A DNA stretch of 64,000 bases from Actinomadura luzonensis (GTDB lineage Bacteria > Actinomycetota > Actinomycetes > Streptosporangiales > Streptosporangiaceae): positions 496,001-560,000 of the forward strand of contig NZ_JAKRKC020000003.1 in the NCBI RefSeq assembly GCF_022664455.2. The letters are read 5' to 3'. Both the position numbers and the translations under genes were made by a program. The notes under the pieces were generated by a model. The model was not told the origin of the DNA and did not search any database. It was given only the letters and a program-made list of their open reading frames with translations. Shown here in pieces: positions 15,706-24,292 of the stretch; the first letter of the stretch is position 1; each line of letters opens with the position of its first letter.

Positions 15706-17865
15706 TCATCCGCAGGCTTCCATCGCGGGTTGCCCAAGCTCGGGTTCGAAGTCCACCTTGCCGAAATAGCGGGTCAGGAGGTCCTTCATCGCGCCGGTGC
15801 GGTAGAGGTCGGCGATGATGCCGTTGACCGCCTTGCAGGTGGCGGCGTCGCCGGGGCGGATGCCGACGCCGTAGCGCTCGTTGCTGAGCTTGGCGCCCAG
15901 GATCTTGTAGCGCTGGGGCTCCCGGTCGGCGAAGCCGGCCAGGATCAGGTCCTCGCCCGGCACCGCGTCCACCTTGTCGGAGCGCAGGTAGTCCATGCAC
16001 TCGGCGTAGTTGTCCGCCACGACGGGCTTGACCTTCACGCGGTCCTGGACCTCGCCCACGGACGGGCTGTTGGGGGCGCACACCCGCTTGCCCGTCAGGT
16101 CGCCGAGCTTGTCGATGCCGCTGCCCGACCGGACCAGGATGTCGCGGTGCGCCAGGTAGTAGGGGCCGGCGAAGGCGCCGCGGTCTCGTTCGATCACGTA
16201 CGTCGCCACGACCAGGTCGAGCTTGCCCTGGGCCAGCCCGGTCGGCCGGTCGTCCCTGCTGACCCGGACGAACGAGGTCTCCTTGGCGCCGAGCCCGGCC
16301 GCGAGCCGCCTGGCCAGCTCGATGTCGAAGCCGTCGAAGGCGTCGCCGTTCTGCAGCCCGACGCCCGGCAGGTCGCCCTTGACGCCGATGACGATCTTGC
16401 CGGTGGTGGCGACCTTGTCCACCACCGAGGCGAACGACGGCCCCTCGACCGGCGTCCTCGTCGGCGTGACCGGCTGCCGGAAGGCCAGCGGCCAGCCGTT
16501 CATGGCGGCGGTCATCGCGGCGGCGGCGACCAGCGTCAGCACCGCGCCGAAGGCCAGCCAGAGCCGCAGCCGGCGGCGGCGCGGCGGCGCGGGCTCGCCG
16601 GGCACGGGGTACGGGGACGGCGCGGACTCGGCCGGGCCGCCGTCGACCGGCTCCGCGCCCGGCGCGGCCGAGATCGCCAGCGGCCCCTGCCCGGCGCCGC
16701 CCCGCGCGCCCTGGCCGGTGGTGGAGCGGGAGCCCGGGCCGGTGGTGGAGTGAGCGCCCGGGCCGGTGGTGGAGTGAGCGCCCGGGCCGGTGGTCGAGTG
16801 GGAGCCGGAGGCGGCGGTGGCGTGGGCCCGCCCGCCGGTGGTGTCGCGCGCGTCCTCGGCCGCCGGCCCGAGCTGCCCCGCCCGGTCGTGCTCGGCGGAC
16901 GTCCCCCGCTCGGCCTGGGCGAGGGAGGAGGCCGTGCCGCCCTGGTGGGTCGGCAGGTCGGTGACGGACTTCGCCGACACCCGGCTGAACGGCGTGGTGT
17001 CGTCGGTGGCGACCTGCGCGCCGCGCGTGAGCACCGCGGTGGAGGCGCCCACGTTGGTGGACTGCCCGAGCAGCCGCAGCAGGATCTGGTCGGCCGAGGG
17101 CCGCTCGGCGGCCGCCTTGGACAGCGCGGCGGCCACCACCCCGCGCAGCGGCTCCGGCAGCATGCCGACGTCCACCTCGTGGTTGAGGATGCGGTTGAGC
17201 ACCGTCGCGATGGACTTGCCCTCGAAGGCGGTCTTGCCGGTCGCCGCGAAGGCGATGGTCGCGCCCCACGAGAAGACGTCGGTGTAGGGGCCGATGTCGT
17301 CGCCGGCGATCTGCTCGGGGGCCATGTAGGCGGGCGTGCCGATGGCCCGGCTGGTGATCGTGCCGGTGGAGTCGATGATGCGGGCGATGCCGAAGTCGAC
17401 CACGCGCGGGCCGTCGGCGGCGATGAGCACGTTGTCCGGTTTGAAGTCGCGGTGCACGATCTGGGCGTGGTGGATGGCGGTGAGCGCGGTGGCGGTGCCG
17501 ATCGCCAGCCGGTCGAGCGGCGTGCCGGACAGCGGCCCGTCGGTCTCGACGACCTCGCGCAGTGACCGGCCGTCGATGTACTCGCTGGCGATGTACGGCG
17601 TGTCGCCGTCGAGATCGGCCTCCATCACCCGCGCCGTGCAGAACGACGCCACCCGCTGCGCCGCCTTCAGCTCGCGGGCGAAACGCGAGCGGGCGATCGT
17701 GTCGCCGGAGAACTTCACGTGCAGCAGCTTGATCGCGGCTCGCTCGCCCTCGTCGTTGACGCCCAGGTAGACGATGCCTTGGCCGCCTTCGCCGACGCGT
17801 CCGGACAGCCGGAACGACCCCAGCTGAGTGGGATCGCCGGCCATCAGCGGCGCGATCTGCGGCAT
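15706..17865 (-). CDS. Receptor-like Ser/Thr kinase with extracellular solute-binding domain
   Basis: A 719-aa fusion. Residues 17-270 are a complete Hanks-type kinase: glycine loop GEGGQG, K46, catalytic HRDFKPDN (D140), DFG (D157) and MAPEQ. Residues 270-430 are a disordered linker with tandem STTGPGAH repeats. A basic stretch and one membrane helix (about 433-455) follow. Residues 480-705 form a periplasmic-type amino-acid-binding domain (family 3; IVIGVKGDLPGVGLQNG, FDIELARRLAAGLG, GKLDLVVATYVIERDR). The natural reading is that a bound amino acid controls the kinase across the membrane. ATG at 17865 has GGGGAC ahead. No transporter genes adjoin. Confidence 0.9.
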   Translation of the reverse strand: MPQIAPLMAGDPTQLGSFRLSGRVGEGGQGIVYLGVNDEGERAAIKLLHVKFSGDTIARSRFARELKAAQRVASFCTARVMEADLDGDTPYIASEYIDGRSLREVVETDGPLSGTPLDRLAIGTATALTAIHHAQIVHRDFKPDNVLIAADGPRVVDFGIARIIDSTGTITSRAIGTPAYMAPEQIAGDDIGPYTDVFSWGATIAFAATGKTAFEGKSIATVLNRILNHEVDVGMLPEPLRGVVAAALSKAAAERPSADQILLRLLGQSTNVGASTAVLTRGAQVATDDTTPFSRVSAKSVTDLPTHQGGTASSLAQAERGTSAEHDRAGQLGPAAEDARDTTGGRAHATAASGSHSTTGPGAHSTTGPGAHSTTGPGSRSTTGQGARGGAGQGPLAISAAPGAEPVDGGPAESAPSPYPVPGEPAPPRRRRLRLWLAFGAVLTLVAAAAMTAAMNGWPLAFRQPVTPTRTPVEGPSFASVVDKVATTGKIVIGVKGDLPGVGLQNGDAFDGFDIELARRLAAGLGAKETSFVRVSRDDRPTGLAQGKLDLVVATYVIERDRGAFAGPYYLAHRDILVRSGSGIDKLGDLTGKRVCAPNSPSVGEVQDRVKVKPVVADNYAECMDYLRSDKVDAVPGEDLILAGFADREPQRYKILGAKLSNERYGVGIRPGDAATCKAVNGIIADLYRTGAMKDLLTRYFGKVDFEPELGQPAMEACG

Positions 17866-18045
17866 TCGTCTGTCCCCACGTTGACTCAAGCCCAACGAGG
17901 CAAACTTTACGACGCCCGGCAACTTCACAGGGAAGCGTTAACCGTTCGTGACGTCACGGTTTGCCGCAGCTTGTCACAAAAACGGGCATTCTACCGAGTA
18001 AGCAAACCCTTGCATCGAGGCCACTTCCCGGCCAGGCTCGGGATC

Positions 18046-19173
18046 ATGGAGCGTCCCTACGACATCGTGCTCTTCGGCGCCACCGGCTTCACCGGGGCGC
18101 TGACCGCCGCGTACCTGGCCTCGGCCGCGCCGCCCGGCACGCGCTGGGCGGTGGCCGGGCGCGACCGGGCCAAGCTGGAGCGACTGGGGCTCGGCGTGCC
18201 CGTCCTGCTCGCCGACGCGGCCGACCGCGCCGCGCTCGCCGACCTCGCGGCGCGCACCCGTGTCCTCGCCACCACGGTCGGCCCGTACATCACGCACGGC
18301 GGGCCCCTGGTGGCCGCCTGCGCCGAGGCCGGCACCCACTACGTGGACCTGACCGGCGAGCCCGAGTTCGTCGACCGCACGTACCTGCTGCACCACGACC
18401 TGGCGGCCCGCACCGGGGCCAAGCTCGTGCACGCCTGCGGCTTCGACTCCGTCCCGTGGGACCTCGGCGTGCTGCACACGGTCGGCAAGCTGCCCGAGGG
18501 CGTCCCGCTGACCGTCAGCGGCTTCCTGCGGGTGAACGGCCGGCCGTCCGGCGGCACGCTGTCCACCGTCCTCACCGTCGCGGGCCGGGCCAGGCAGGCG
18601 GCCGAGGCCGCGGCACGCCGCCGGGCCGTCGAGCCGCGCCCCAAGGGCCGCCGGATCAGCTCCCGTCCCGGCGGGCCGCGGTACGTGGGCGGCTGGGCGC
18701 TACCGATGCCCACGCTCGACCCGCTCATCGTCGGCCGCTCGGCCCGCCTGCTCGACCGCTACGGCCCGGACTTCACCTACCGCCAGCACTTCGCGGTCCG
18801 CACCCTGCCGCGGGCCCTGGCGGTGGCGGGCGGCGCGGGGGCCCTCGCGGCCGCGGCGACGCTCCCGCCGGTCCGCGGCCTCCTCCGCGGCCGGCTGCGT
18901 CCCGGCGCGGGCCCGTCGCCGGAGCAGCGGGCCAGGAGCTGGTTCCGGGTGACGTTCCTCGGCGAGGGCGGGGGCGAGCGCGTGGTCACGGAGGTCGCGG
19001 GCGGCGACCCCGGCTACGACGAGACCGCCAAGATGCTCGGCGAGTCGGCCCTCTGCCTGGCCTTCGACGACCTGCCGGACCGCGCGGGCCAGCTCACCAC
19101 GGCTGCCGCGATGGGCCAGGCCCTCATCGACCGCCTGGTGCGCGCGGGCATCACCTTCAGCACCCGGTCCTGA
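18046..19173 (+). CDS. Saccharopine dehydrogenase-like oxidoreductase (trans-acting enoyl reductase type)
   Basis: A 375-aa NAD(P)-binding protein. The N-terminal Rossmann part has YDIVLFGATGFTGALTAAYL, WAVAGRDRAKLE, and the family blocks VGPYITHGGPLVAACAEAGTHYVDLTGE and HACGFDSVPWDLG. The C-terminal half is less conserved and has a hydrophobic Ala/Gly-rich stretch. Relatives include mycobacterial trans-acting enoyl reductases in lipid synthesis, but most are uncharacterised. The start at 18046 begins the Rossmann strand; the longer upstream frame lacks coding character. Divergent from the receptor kinase. Substrate unknown. Confidence 0.78.
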   Translation: MERPYDIVLFGATGFTGALTAAYLASAAPPGTRWAVAGRDRAKLERLGLGVPVLLADAADRAALADLAARTRVLATTVGPYITHGGPLVAACAEAGTHYVDLTGEPEFVDRTYLLHHDLAARTGAKLVHACGFDSVPWDLGVLHTVGKLPEGVPLTVSGFLRVNGRPSGGTLSTVLTVAGRARQAAEAAARRRAVEPRPKGRRISSRPGGPRYVGGWALPMPTLDPLIVGRSARLLDRYGPDFTYRQHFAVRTLPRALAVAGGAGALAAAATLPPVRGLLRGRLRPGAGPSPEQRARSWFRVTFLGEGGGERVVTEVAGGDPGYDETAKMLGESALCLAFDDLPDRAGQLTTAAAMGQALIDRLVRAGITFSTRS

Positions 19174-19186
19174 CGAGGGCCTGGCG

Positions 19187-19699
19187 TCACCCGCACGGCA
19201 GCCGCTGCCGCTCCTCCGGGGCGGCCGGCAGCTCCGCCTCCGTGGGCCCGAGCCAGGTCTCCGCCTCGACCACCAGCGTCACTCCGCGCTCCGCGACCGC
19301 CGGGCAGTCCACGACCGACAGCGTGACCTCCAGCGTCAGCGAGGAGCCGGGGCCGACGGTCTCCGGGAGCCGGCCCGGCGCGCCGGCGCTCTCCAGCTCG
19401 TAGGCGTCGTCGCGCGGCACGGCGACGCCGGTGACCGTGAGGGGGAGCCAGCCGTCGTTGACGACGACGCGGGTGACGGTGAGCCGCAGCGCCTCGGGCC
19501 GGCCGAACGCGTCCCTGATCACGTCCGTGCCGGGGATGCCGTCGCGGTCCACCCGCAGGCGGGGCGTGACCGCGCCGCTCACCCAGACCGCGGCCACCAG
19601 CGCCAGCGCGAGCCCGGCCAGGAACCAGCGACCATAGGCGAATCCACGCGTCATTCCCGCGCCGTGATCCAGCCGCAACCACACATCGTCGGAAATCAC
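19187..19699 (-). CDS. Hypothetical membrane-anchored extracellular protein
   Basis: A 170-aa protein with a short cytoplasmic start, one membrane helix (RWFLAGLALALVAAVWVSG, about 24-42) and a beta-rich outer domain (LRLTVTRVVVNDGWLPLTVTG, SSLTLEVTLSVVDC) ending in a Cys near the C-terminus that may pair with the one in VVDCPAV. The GTG at 19699 has GGAGGGG well placed upstream. I do not recognise a family. It is divergent, 67 bp away, from the membrane/propeller gene and converges with the saccharopine dehydrogenase-like gene. Confidence 0.6.
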   Translation of the reverse strand: MISDDVWLRLDHGAGMTRGFAYGRWFLAGLALALVAAVWVSGAVTPRLRVDRDGIPGTDVIRDAFGRPEALRLTVTRVVVNDGWLPLTVTGVAVPRDDAYELESAGAPGRLPETVGPGSSLTLEVTLSVVDCPAVAERGVTLVVEAETWLGPTEAELPAAPEERQRLPCG

Positions 19700-19766
19700 A
19701 CCAGCCCCTCCGCTCAGCGAAGCGGCATTCTGCTACTTTTCCGGGCGTGGCGAAAGACATTTATCG

Positions 19767-21470
19767 GTGTTAGTCGGATTAGTCATTCTTTGCGGGGTCG
19801 TGATCCCGATAGCGGGCGCGTCGGCGAACTCCCCGCTGCACCGCAAGGACGCCGAGCGGTACGCCCGCCGCCAATCGGCGCTCATCACCCCCGCCAACGG
19901 CACCGCCATTCTGCGCTACCTCCAGGTCACCCGGCGATGGCGGTGGATGGGCGCCGCCGGGGGCCTGGCGCTGCTGCCGCTCGCCGGCGCCCCCGGGTCG
20001 TCGTCCCTGGGCCCCTACCTCCCGCTCACGGGCTGGCTGCTCGGCGCCCTGGCCGGCGAGCTCGCGCTCGGCCGGCACCGCTCGGGGCGGCGGAGGCCGC
20101 TGGGCCTGCGGATCCTCCCTCCGGTGCTCACCGTGACCTGGACGAGCTGCGCCCTCTTCGCCTGCGGCACCGCCGTGAGCGCCCTTGTGGCGGCGCCGGG
20201 GTCCTGGCCGGCGGCGGTGGCGGCGCTCGTCGTCGTGGCCGCCGTGCAGGCGACCGTGCGCGGCCTTCACAGGTGGCCGGTGCCGCAGGGGCCGGCGGAC
20301 CTGGTCGGGGCCGAGCTGGGCACGCGGTCCAGGTCCGCGCGCTCGATGGTCGCGGCGGGGTCGGCCGTGGCCGTGTGGACCTCGGCGTACGCGAGCCCTG
20401 ACCGGACGCCCCCGGAGCTCTGGCTGCTGGCCGGCGGCCTGCTGCCGGTCCTCGGCTGGATCATGAGCGCGGTCCCTCACCAGGTACGGACGTCGGCCAG
20501 GAGGTCGGCGTGGCGGCCCGTCGCCACGGGCCTGGCGCTGGGCGGCGCCGCGCTGGCCACCACCCTGGCCTTCGGCCCGCTGGACGCCCTCCCCCGCGTC
20601 GCCGGGCCGCGCCCCGCCGCGCACCTCGCGCAGGCCGTCCCCTTCGCCCGCGTGCTGAACGGCAGATGGACCCTGATCACCGGCGGCCAGGCGTTCCGGA
20701 TGAACCGGGCGGCCAACGCCGTGCCCGGCGCGCACCATCGCGCGCCCTTCGCCTTCAGCGGCGACGGGCGCACCGTCGTCTACCTGGACGACGCCACCCA
20801 CAGCCTGGTCGTGCACGGCCTGGCGACGCCCGAACCGCCGCGCGCGCTCACCGGCCCGCTGACCGGCCTCGCCCCGCCCGAGGTGATGCTGTCACGCGAC
20901 GGCCGGCAAGCGGTCGTCGGCACGAAGCCGACCGGCGCGAAGCTGATCGGCACGAAGCTGATCGACACGGCGCCGACCGGCATGGAGCTGATCGACACCG
21001 CCACCGGCGCCCGCGTGCCCCTGCCCGGCGCGCGGCGGGTGCTCGGCGTCGGCCCCGGCGGCGTGGTGGCCGCCACCGCTCCGCGCGCGCTCCCCGGCAG
21101 CCGCCCGGCCCGTGCCGAGCTGCTCACGTTCGACCTGCGGGGATCGGTGCGGGCGCGGGCGCCGTTCGACCCCGCGCTGGAGGCGCTGCTCACCCCCGAC
21201 GGACGCGACCTGGTCGCGCTCAGCGAGGACGAGGTGCTGACGCTGGACCCGCGCGACGGCAAGGTGCGCCGGCGGGCCGGGCTGCGCCTGCCGGAGCACG
21301 ACGGCGCCGCCGAGGCCCTGGGCTGGCACGCCGATGGCCGGCTGCTGGTGCGGATCTCCGGCTCCGACGACTCCTACCACCTGGTCGACCCGCGGACGGG
21401 CCGGGCCCGCCCGCTGGGCGACGTGCTGCCAGGGGAGCCGCTCGGCCTGGCGTTCGGCGTGTCCCGCTGA
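19767..21470 (+). CDS. Hypothetical polytopic membrane protein with propeller-like C-terminus
   Basis: A 567-aa protein starting at GTG with a weak ribosome site. Residues 1-270 carry about six to eight hydrophobic segments with loops rich in Arg/Gly. From about 290 the chain looks like an extracellular or cytoplasmic beta-propeller: repeated strand patterns such as FAFSGDGRTVVYLDD, VMLSRDGRQAVVG, LLTPDGRDLVALSED and LGWHADGRLLVRIS, typical of WD40/TolB-like blades. A degenerate internal repeat (TGAKLIGTKLIDTAPTGMEL) interrupts one blade. No known family is recognised; a membrane-tethered sensor or scaffold is one possibility. Confidence 0.6.
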   Translation: MLVGLVILCGVVIPIAGASANSPLHRKDAERYARRQSALITPANGTAILRYLQVTRRWRWMGAAGGLALLPLAGAPGSSSLGPYLPLTGWLLGALAGELALGRHRSGRRRPLGLRILPPVLTVTWTSCALFACGTAVSALVAAPGSWPAAVAALVVVAAVQATVRGLHRWPVPQGPADLVGAELGTRSRSARSMVAAGSAVAVWTSAYASPDRTPPELWLLAGGLLPVLGWIMSAVPHQVRTSARRSAWRPVATGLALGGAALATTLAFGPLDALPRVAGPRPAAHLAQAVPFARVLNGRWTLITGGQAFRMNRAANAVPGAHHRAPFAFSGDGRTVVYLDDATHSLVVHGLATPEPPRALTGPLTGLAPPEVMLSRDGRQAVVGTKPTGAKLIGTKLIDTAPTGMELIDTATGARVPLPGARRVLGVGPGGVVAATAPRALPGSRPARAELLTFDLRGSVRARAPFDPALEALLTPDGRDLVALSEDEVLTLDPRDGKVRRRAGLRLPEHDGAAEALGWHADGRLLVRISGSDDSYHLVDPRTGRARPLGDVLPGEPLGLAFGVSR

Positions 21471-21484
21471 CTCCGGCGGGGCCG

Positions 21485-22519
21485 TCAGTAGGGCAGGGCC
21501 CAGGTGGCGAAGGTCTTGCGCAGGTACGGGTTCTTGAACTTCGGGTACGCCACCGTGCCGGCGTCGCCGTCGGAGGTGTAGCGCATGTCCGGGTTCTTGT
21601 TGAGCCAGTCCAGCCAGGCGTCCGAGCAGAACTGGGCGCAGTCGCCCTTCTTCTCCATCACCTTGATGCGCGGGATGCCGCTCGCGTTGAAGGCCTTGCT
21701 GAACGGCGCCGGCGCGGGCGTGTAGCCGGCGAGGAACGCGCCCGTGTGGTTGTAGCCCTTGCCGCGCAGCGCCCACTCCGGCTTCTTCGGCTGGTTGCCG
21801 TACGGCAGCGCGATGGTGGTGGGCTTCACCGACGACAGCGAGGTGATCTCCCTGCCGATCGAGCCGATCTGCTCCTCGACCTCCTTCTGCGAACGGCCCC
21901 GCAGGTTGATGTGGTCGCGGGTGTGGTTGCCGAGGTCGAAGCCGTTGTCCTTCAGCCACTGCAGCGTCTGCGCCTGCTCCTCGCGGCCGATCTTGCCGAA
22001 CATGTCGCGCGTGACGTACATCGTGGCGACCGGGCGGAAGCCCGGGTGCCGCGCGGCGACCTCCTTGAGTATGGCCACCGCCGTGTCCTTCTGCGGCACG
22101 CCGACCTCGTTGAGCGTGAGCTGCGAGGGCGAGGAGTCGTCGAAGGTCAGGACCACGGGATGCTTGCCCGCCGGAATGTCGATCTTGCCGGCCACCATCT
22201 CGGCGGCGGTGATCGGCACGTAGTTCTCCTTGACCAGCCGCTCCAGGTCGGCGCGGAACTGCGCCGGCGAGCGGTCGTCGGTCGTGGCCGGCTTGACCAC
22301 GATGCGGTGGAACATCAGCACCGGGATCTGGCCGAGCTCGTTGGCCTTGGCCCTGGCGGCGCGCTGGATCTTGGCGGCCTTGCTCGCCTTGGCCTTGGCG
22401 GCCGCGTCGCTCTTGCTGTCCGCCATCTTGACGGTGTTGGCGGGCTGCGAGTCGCACCCCGTCGTCAGGATCGTCGCGGCGGCAAGCACCCCCAATCCCC
22501 CTAGAACACGCAGTCGCAT
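21485..22519 (-). CDS. Polysaccharide deacetylase lipoprotein
   Basis: A 344-aa exported carbohydrate esterase 4 protein. The signal peptide ends in the lipobox LTTG-C22, so it should be lipid-anchored outside the membrane. A Lys/Ala-rich spacer follows (residues 35-60). The NodB-type domain has VLMFHRI, the catalytic TFDDSS (near 125), and the metal-binding NHTRDH (HxxxH near 198), then LPYGNQP. The family deacetylates N-acetyl sugars in peptidoglycan, chitin or exopolysaccharide. It converges with the membrane/propeller gene. The unusual sequence before its start is discussed among the rejected items. Confidence 0.85.
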   Translation of the reverse strand: MRLRVLGGLGVLAAATILTTGCDSQPANTVKMADSKSDAAAKAKASKAAKIQRAARAKANELGQIPVLMFHRIVVKPATTDDRSPAQFRADLERLVKENYVPITAAEMVAGKIDIPAGKHPVVLTFDDSSPSQLTLNEVGVPQKDTAVAILKEVAARHPGFRPVATMYVTRDMFGKIGREEQAQTLQWLKDNGFDLGNHTRDHINLRGRSQKEVEEQIGSIGREITSLSSVKPTTIALPYGNQPKKPEWALRGKGYNHTGAFLAGYTPAPAPFSKAFNASGIPRIKVMEKKGDCAQFCSDAWLDWLNKNPDMRYTSDGDAGTVAYPKFKNPYLRKTFATWALPY

Positions 22520-22612
22520 TCGAACCCCCCGAGACGCGTACGACTGTTACGAGGGGGCTCTTACCCAACTGATCAACTGCGCCACGCCGCGTGACCGTCA
22601 AGACATGGGAAA

Positions 22613-22634
22613 GGGGCCGCCCGCGGGCGGCCCC
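22613..22634. terminator. Terminator after icd
   Basis: GGGGCCGCCCG and CGGGCGGCCCC make a perfect 11+11 palindrome, 24 bp after the icd stop on the minus strand. There is no T-tract. It can act as a terminator for icd. Confidence 0.6.
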
Positions 22635-22657
22635 TCGCCGGATGAGGGATGAGGTCT

Positions 22658-23872
22658 TCAGCCCATCTTCTTCTTGAGGTTCTCGTCCAGCGCGCCCAGG
22701 AAGTCCTGGGTGGTCAGCCACTCGGCGTCGCCGCCGACCAGCAGCGCCAGGTCCTTGGTCATCTGGCCGCCCTCGACGGTCTCGACGCAGACCCGCTCCA
22801 GGGTGTTGGCGAACTCGGTGACCGCGGGCGTGTTGTCCAGCTTGCCGCGGTGGGCCAGGCCGCGGGTCCACGCGAAGATCGAGGCGATCGGGTTGGTGGA
22901 GGTCGGCTTGCCCTGCTGGTGCTGGCGGTAGTGGCGGGTGACCGTGCCGTGCGCGGCCTCGGCCTCGACGGTGCGGCCGTCGGGGGTCATGAGCACCGAG
23001 GTCATCAGGCCGAGCGAGCCGAAGCCCTGCGCGACCGTGTCGGACTGCACGTCGCCGTCGTAGTTCTTGGCGGCCCAGACGTAGCCGCCCTCCCACTTGA
23101 GCGCCGCGGCGACCATGTCGTCGATGAGACGGTGCTCGTAGGTGAGGCCGGCCTGCTCGAAGTCGGCCTTGAACTCGCTCTCGAAGACCTCGGCGAAGAT
23201 GTCCTTGAAGCGGCCGTCGTAGGCCTTGAGGATGGTGTTCTTCGTCGAGAGGTAGACGGGGAAGTTGCGCGAGAGGCCGTAGCGGAAGGACGCGCGGGCG
23301 AAGTCGCGGATCGACTCGTCCAGGTTGTACATCGCCAGGGCGACGCCGGCGCCGGGGAAGTCGTAGACGTCCAGCTCGATCGGCTCGGAGCCGTCCTTCG
23401 GCGTGTACGTCAGCGTCAGCGTGCCCTCGCCAGGGATCTTCAGGTCGGTGGCGCGGTACTGGTCGCCGAAGGCGTGCCGGCCGACCACGATCGGCTTGGT
23501 CCAGCCCGGGACGAGCCGCGGCACGTTCGACATGATGATGGGCTCGCGGAAGATCACGCCGCCGAGGATGTTGCGGATGGTCCCGTTGGGGGACTTCCAC
23601 ATCTTCTTGAGACCGAACTCCTCGACCCGCGCCTCGTCCGGGGTGATGGTGGCGCACTTCACACCGACGCCGTACTGCTTGATCGCGTTGGCGGCGTCGA
23701 TGGTGACCTGGTCGTCCGTCGCGTCTCGGTGCTCGATGCCGAGGTCGTAGTACTTCAGGTCGACGTCGAGGTAGGGAAGGATCAGCTGGTCCTTGATGAA
23801 CTGCCAGATGATCCGGGTCATCTCGTCGCCGTCAAGCTCGACGACCGGACCCTCCACCTTGATCTTGGGCAT
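22658..23872 (-). CDS. icd: NADP-dependent isocitrate dehydrogenase
   Basis: A 404-aa TCA-cycle enzyme (isocitrate to 2-oxoglutarate and CO2, forming NADPH) of the homodimeric, eukaryote-like class. Marks: VVELDGDEMTRIIW at the N-terminus, CATITPDEARVEEF, KSPNGTIRNILGGVIFREPI (substrate serine and arginines, near 95-110), QSDTVAQGFGSLGLMTSVL (metal aspartates near 270) and AHGTVTRHYRQHQQGKPTSTNPIASIFAW (NADP loop). The ATG at 23872 is preceded by AAGGGGAA. The DUF3017 gene lies 53 bp upstream in the same direction. Confidence 0.96.
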   Translation of the reverse strand: MPKIKVEGPVVELDGDEMTRIIWQFIKDQLILPYLDVDLKYYDLGIEHRDATDDQVTIDAANAIKQYGVGVKCATITPDEARVEEFGLKKMWKSPNGTIRNILGGVIFREPIIMSNVPRLVPGWTKPIVVGRHAFGDQYRATDLKIPGEGTLTLTYTPKDGSEPIELDVYDFPGAGVALAMYNLDESIRDFARASFRYGLSRNFPVYLSTKNTILKAYDGRFKDIFAEVFESEFKADFEQAGLTYEHRLIDDMVAAALKWEGGYVWAAKNYDGDVQSDTVAQGFGSLGLMTSVLMTPDGRTVEAEAAHGTVTRHYRQHQQGKPTSTNPIASIFAWTRGLAHRGKLDNTPAVTEFANTLERVCVETVEGGQMTKDLALLVGGDAEWLTTQDFLGALDENLKKKMG

Positions 23873-23925
23873 GCGAATGGTTCCCCTTCGATGAATGGAT
23901 GCGTTGAGGCTATCGGACGGCCAGG

Positions 23926-24222
23926 TCATCGGGCGAAAAGGGACAGGATCGTTGCCTTGAGCTGGTCGTTGTCCAGCAGCAGCGAGGTCAGGACCAGCAC
24001 GAAGCCGAAGACGGCCAGCGTGGTGACGTCGGTCCTCTTGCTCCTGATCGCGAGCTGGCCGGCGTAGCCGGCGAAACGCAGCGCGGCGGCGATCATGATG
24101 ACCGCCCCCAGCGCGAATCCGCCCCAGCGCGGATCCACCACGAAGATCACGGACACGCCGACGGCCGCACCCGCCAGGATCAGCGGGTACGGCCCCCAGC
24201 TCTCGGTTCCTTTGTCACTCAA
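23926..24222 (-). CDS. DUF3017 membrane protein
   Basis: A 98-aa protein with three hydrophobic segments (YPLILAGAAVGVSVIFVV, GGFALGAVIMIAAALRFAGYAG, VTTLAVFGFVLVLTSLLL) and a short cytoplasmic end. It fits the DUF3017 family, which in actinomycetes sits among folD, mdh and icd. Here it lies between citrate synthase and icd, on the same strand as both. Function unknown. Confidence 0.75.
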   Translation of the reverse strand: MSDKGTESWGPYPLILAGAAVGVSVIFVVDPRWGGFALGAVIMIAAALRFAGYAGQLAIRSKRTDVTTLAVFGFVLVLTSLLLDNDQLKATILSLFAR

Positions 24223-24292
24223 CGCTCGTGCTCACTGTCGCATTCGCTACGGGCCTGCGTTGGCATCGTTCCTCGCGCTCTCCGGCCCAGGC

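Noticed and set aside
22505..22580. tRNA-like sequence on the minus strand before the deacetylase gene (GATCAGTTGGGTAAGAGC, GGTTCGAATGC, and GCGCAGT pairing with ACTGCGT)
   Set aside because: The acceptor-like ends pair and the D- and T-loop look familiar, but no anticodon stem or T stem can form, and the 3' part is the ribosome site and first codons of the deacetylase. At best it is a degenerate fragment; a covariance-model search would decide.
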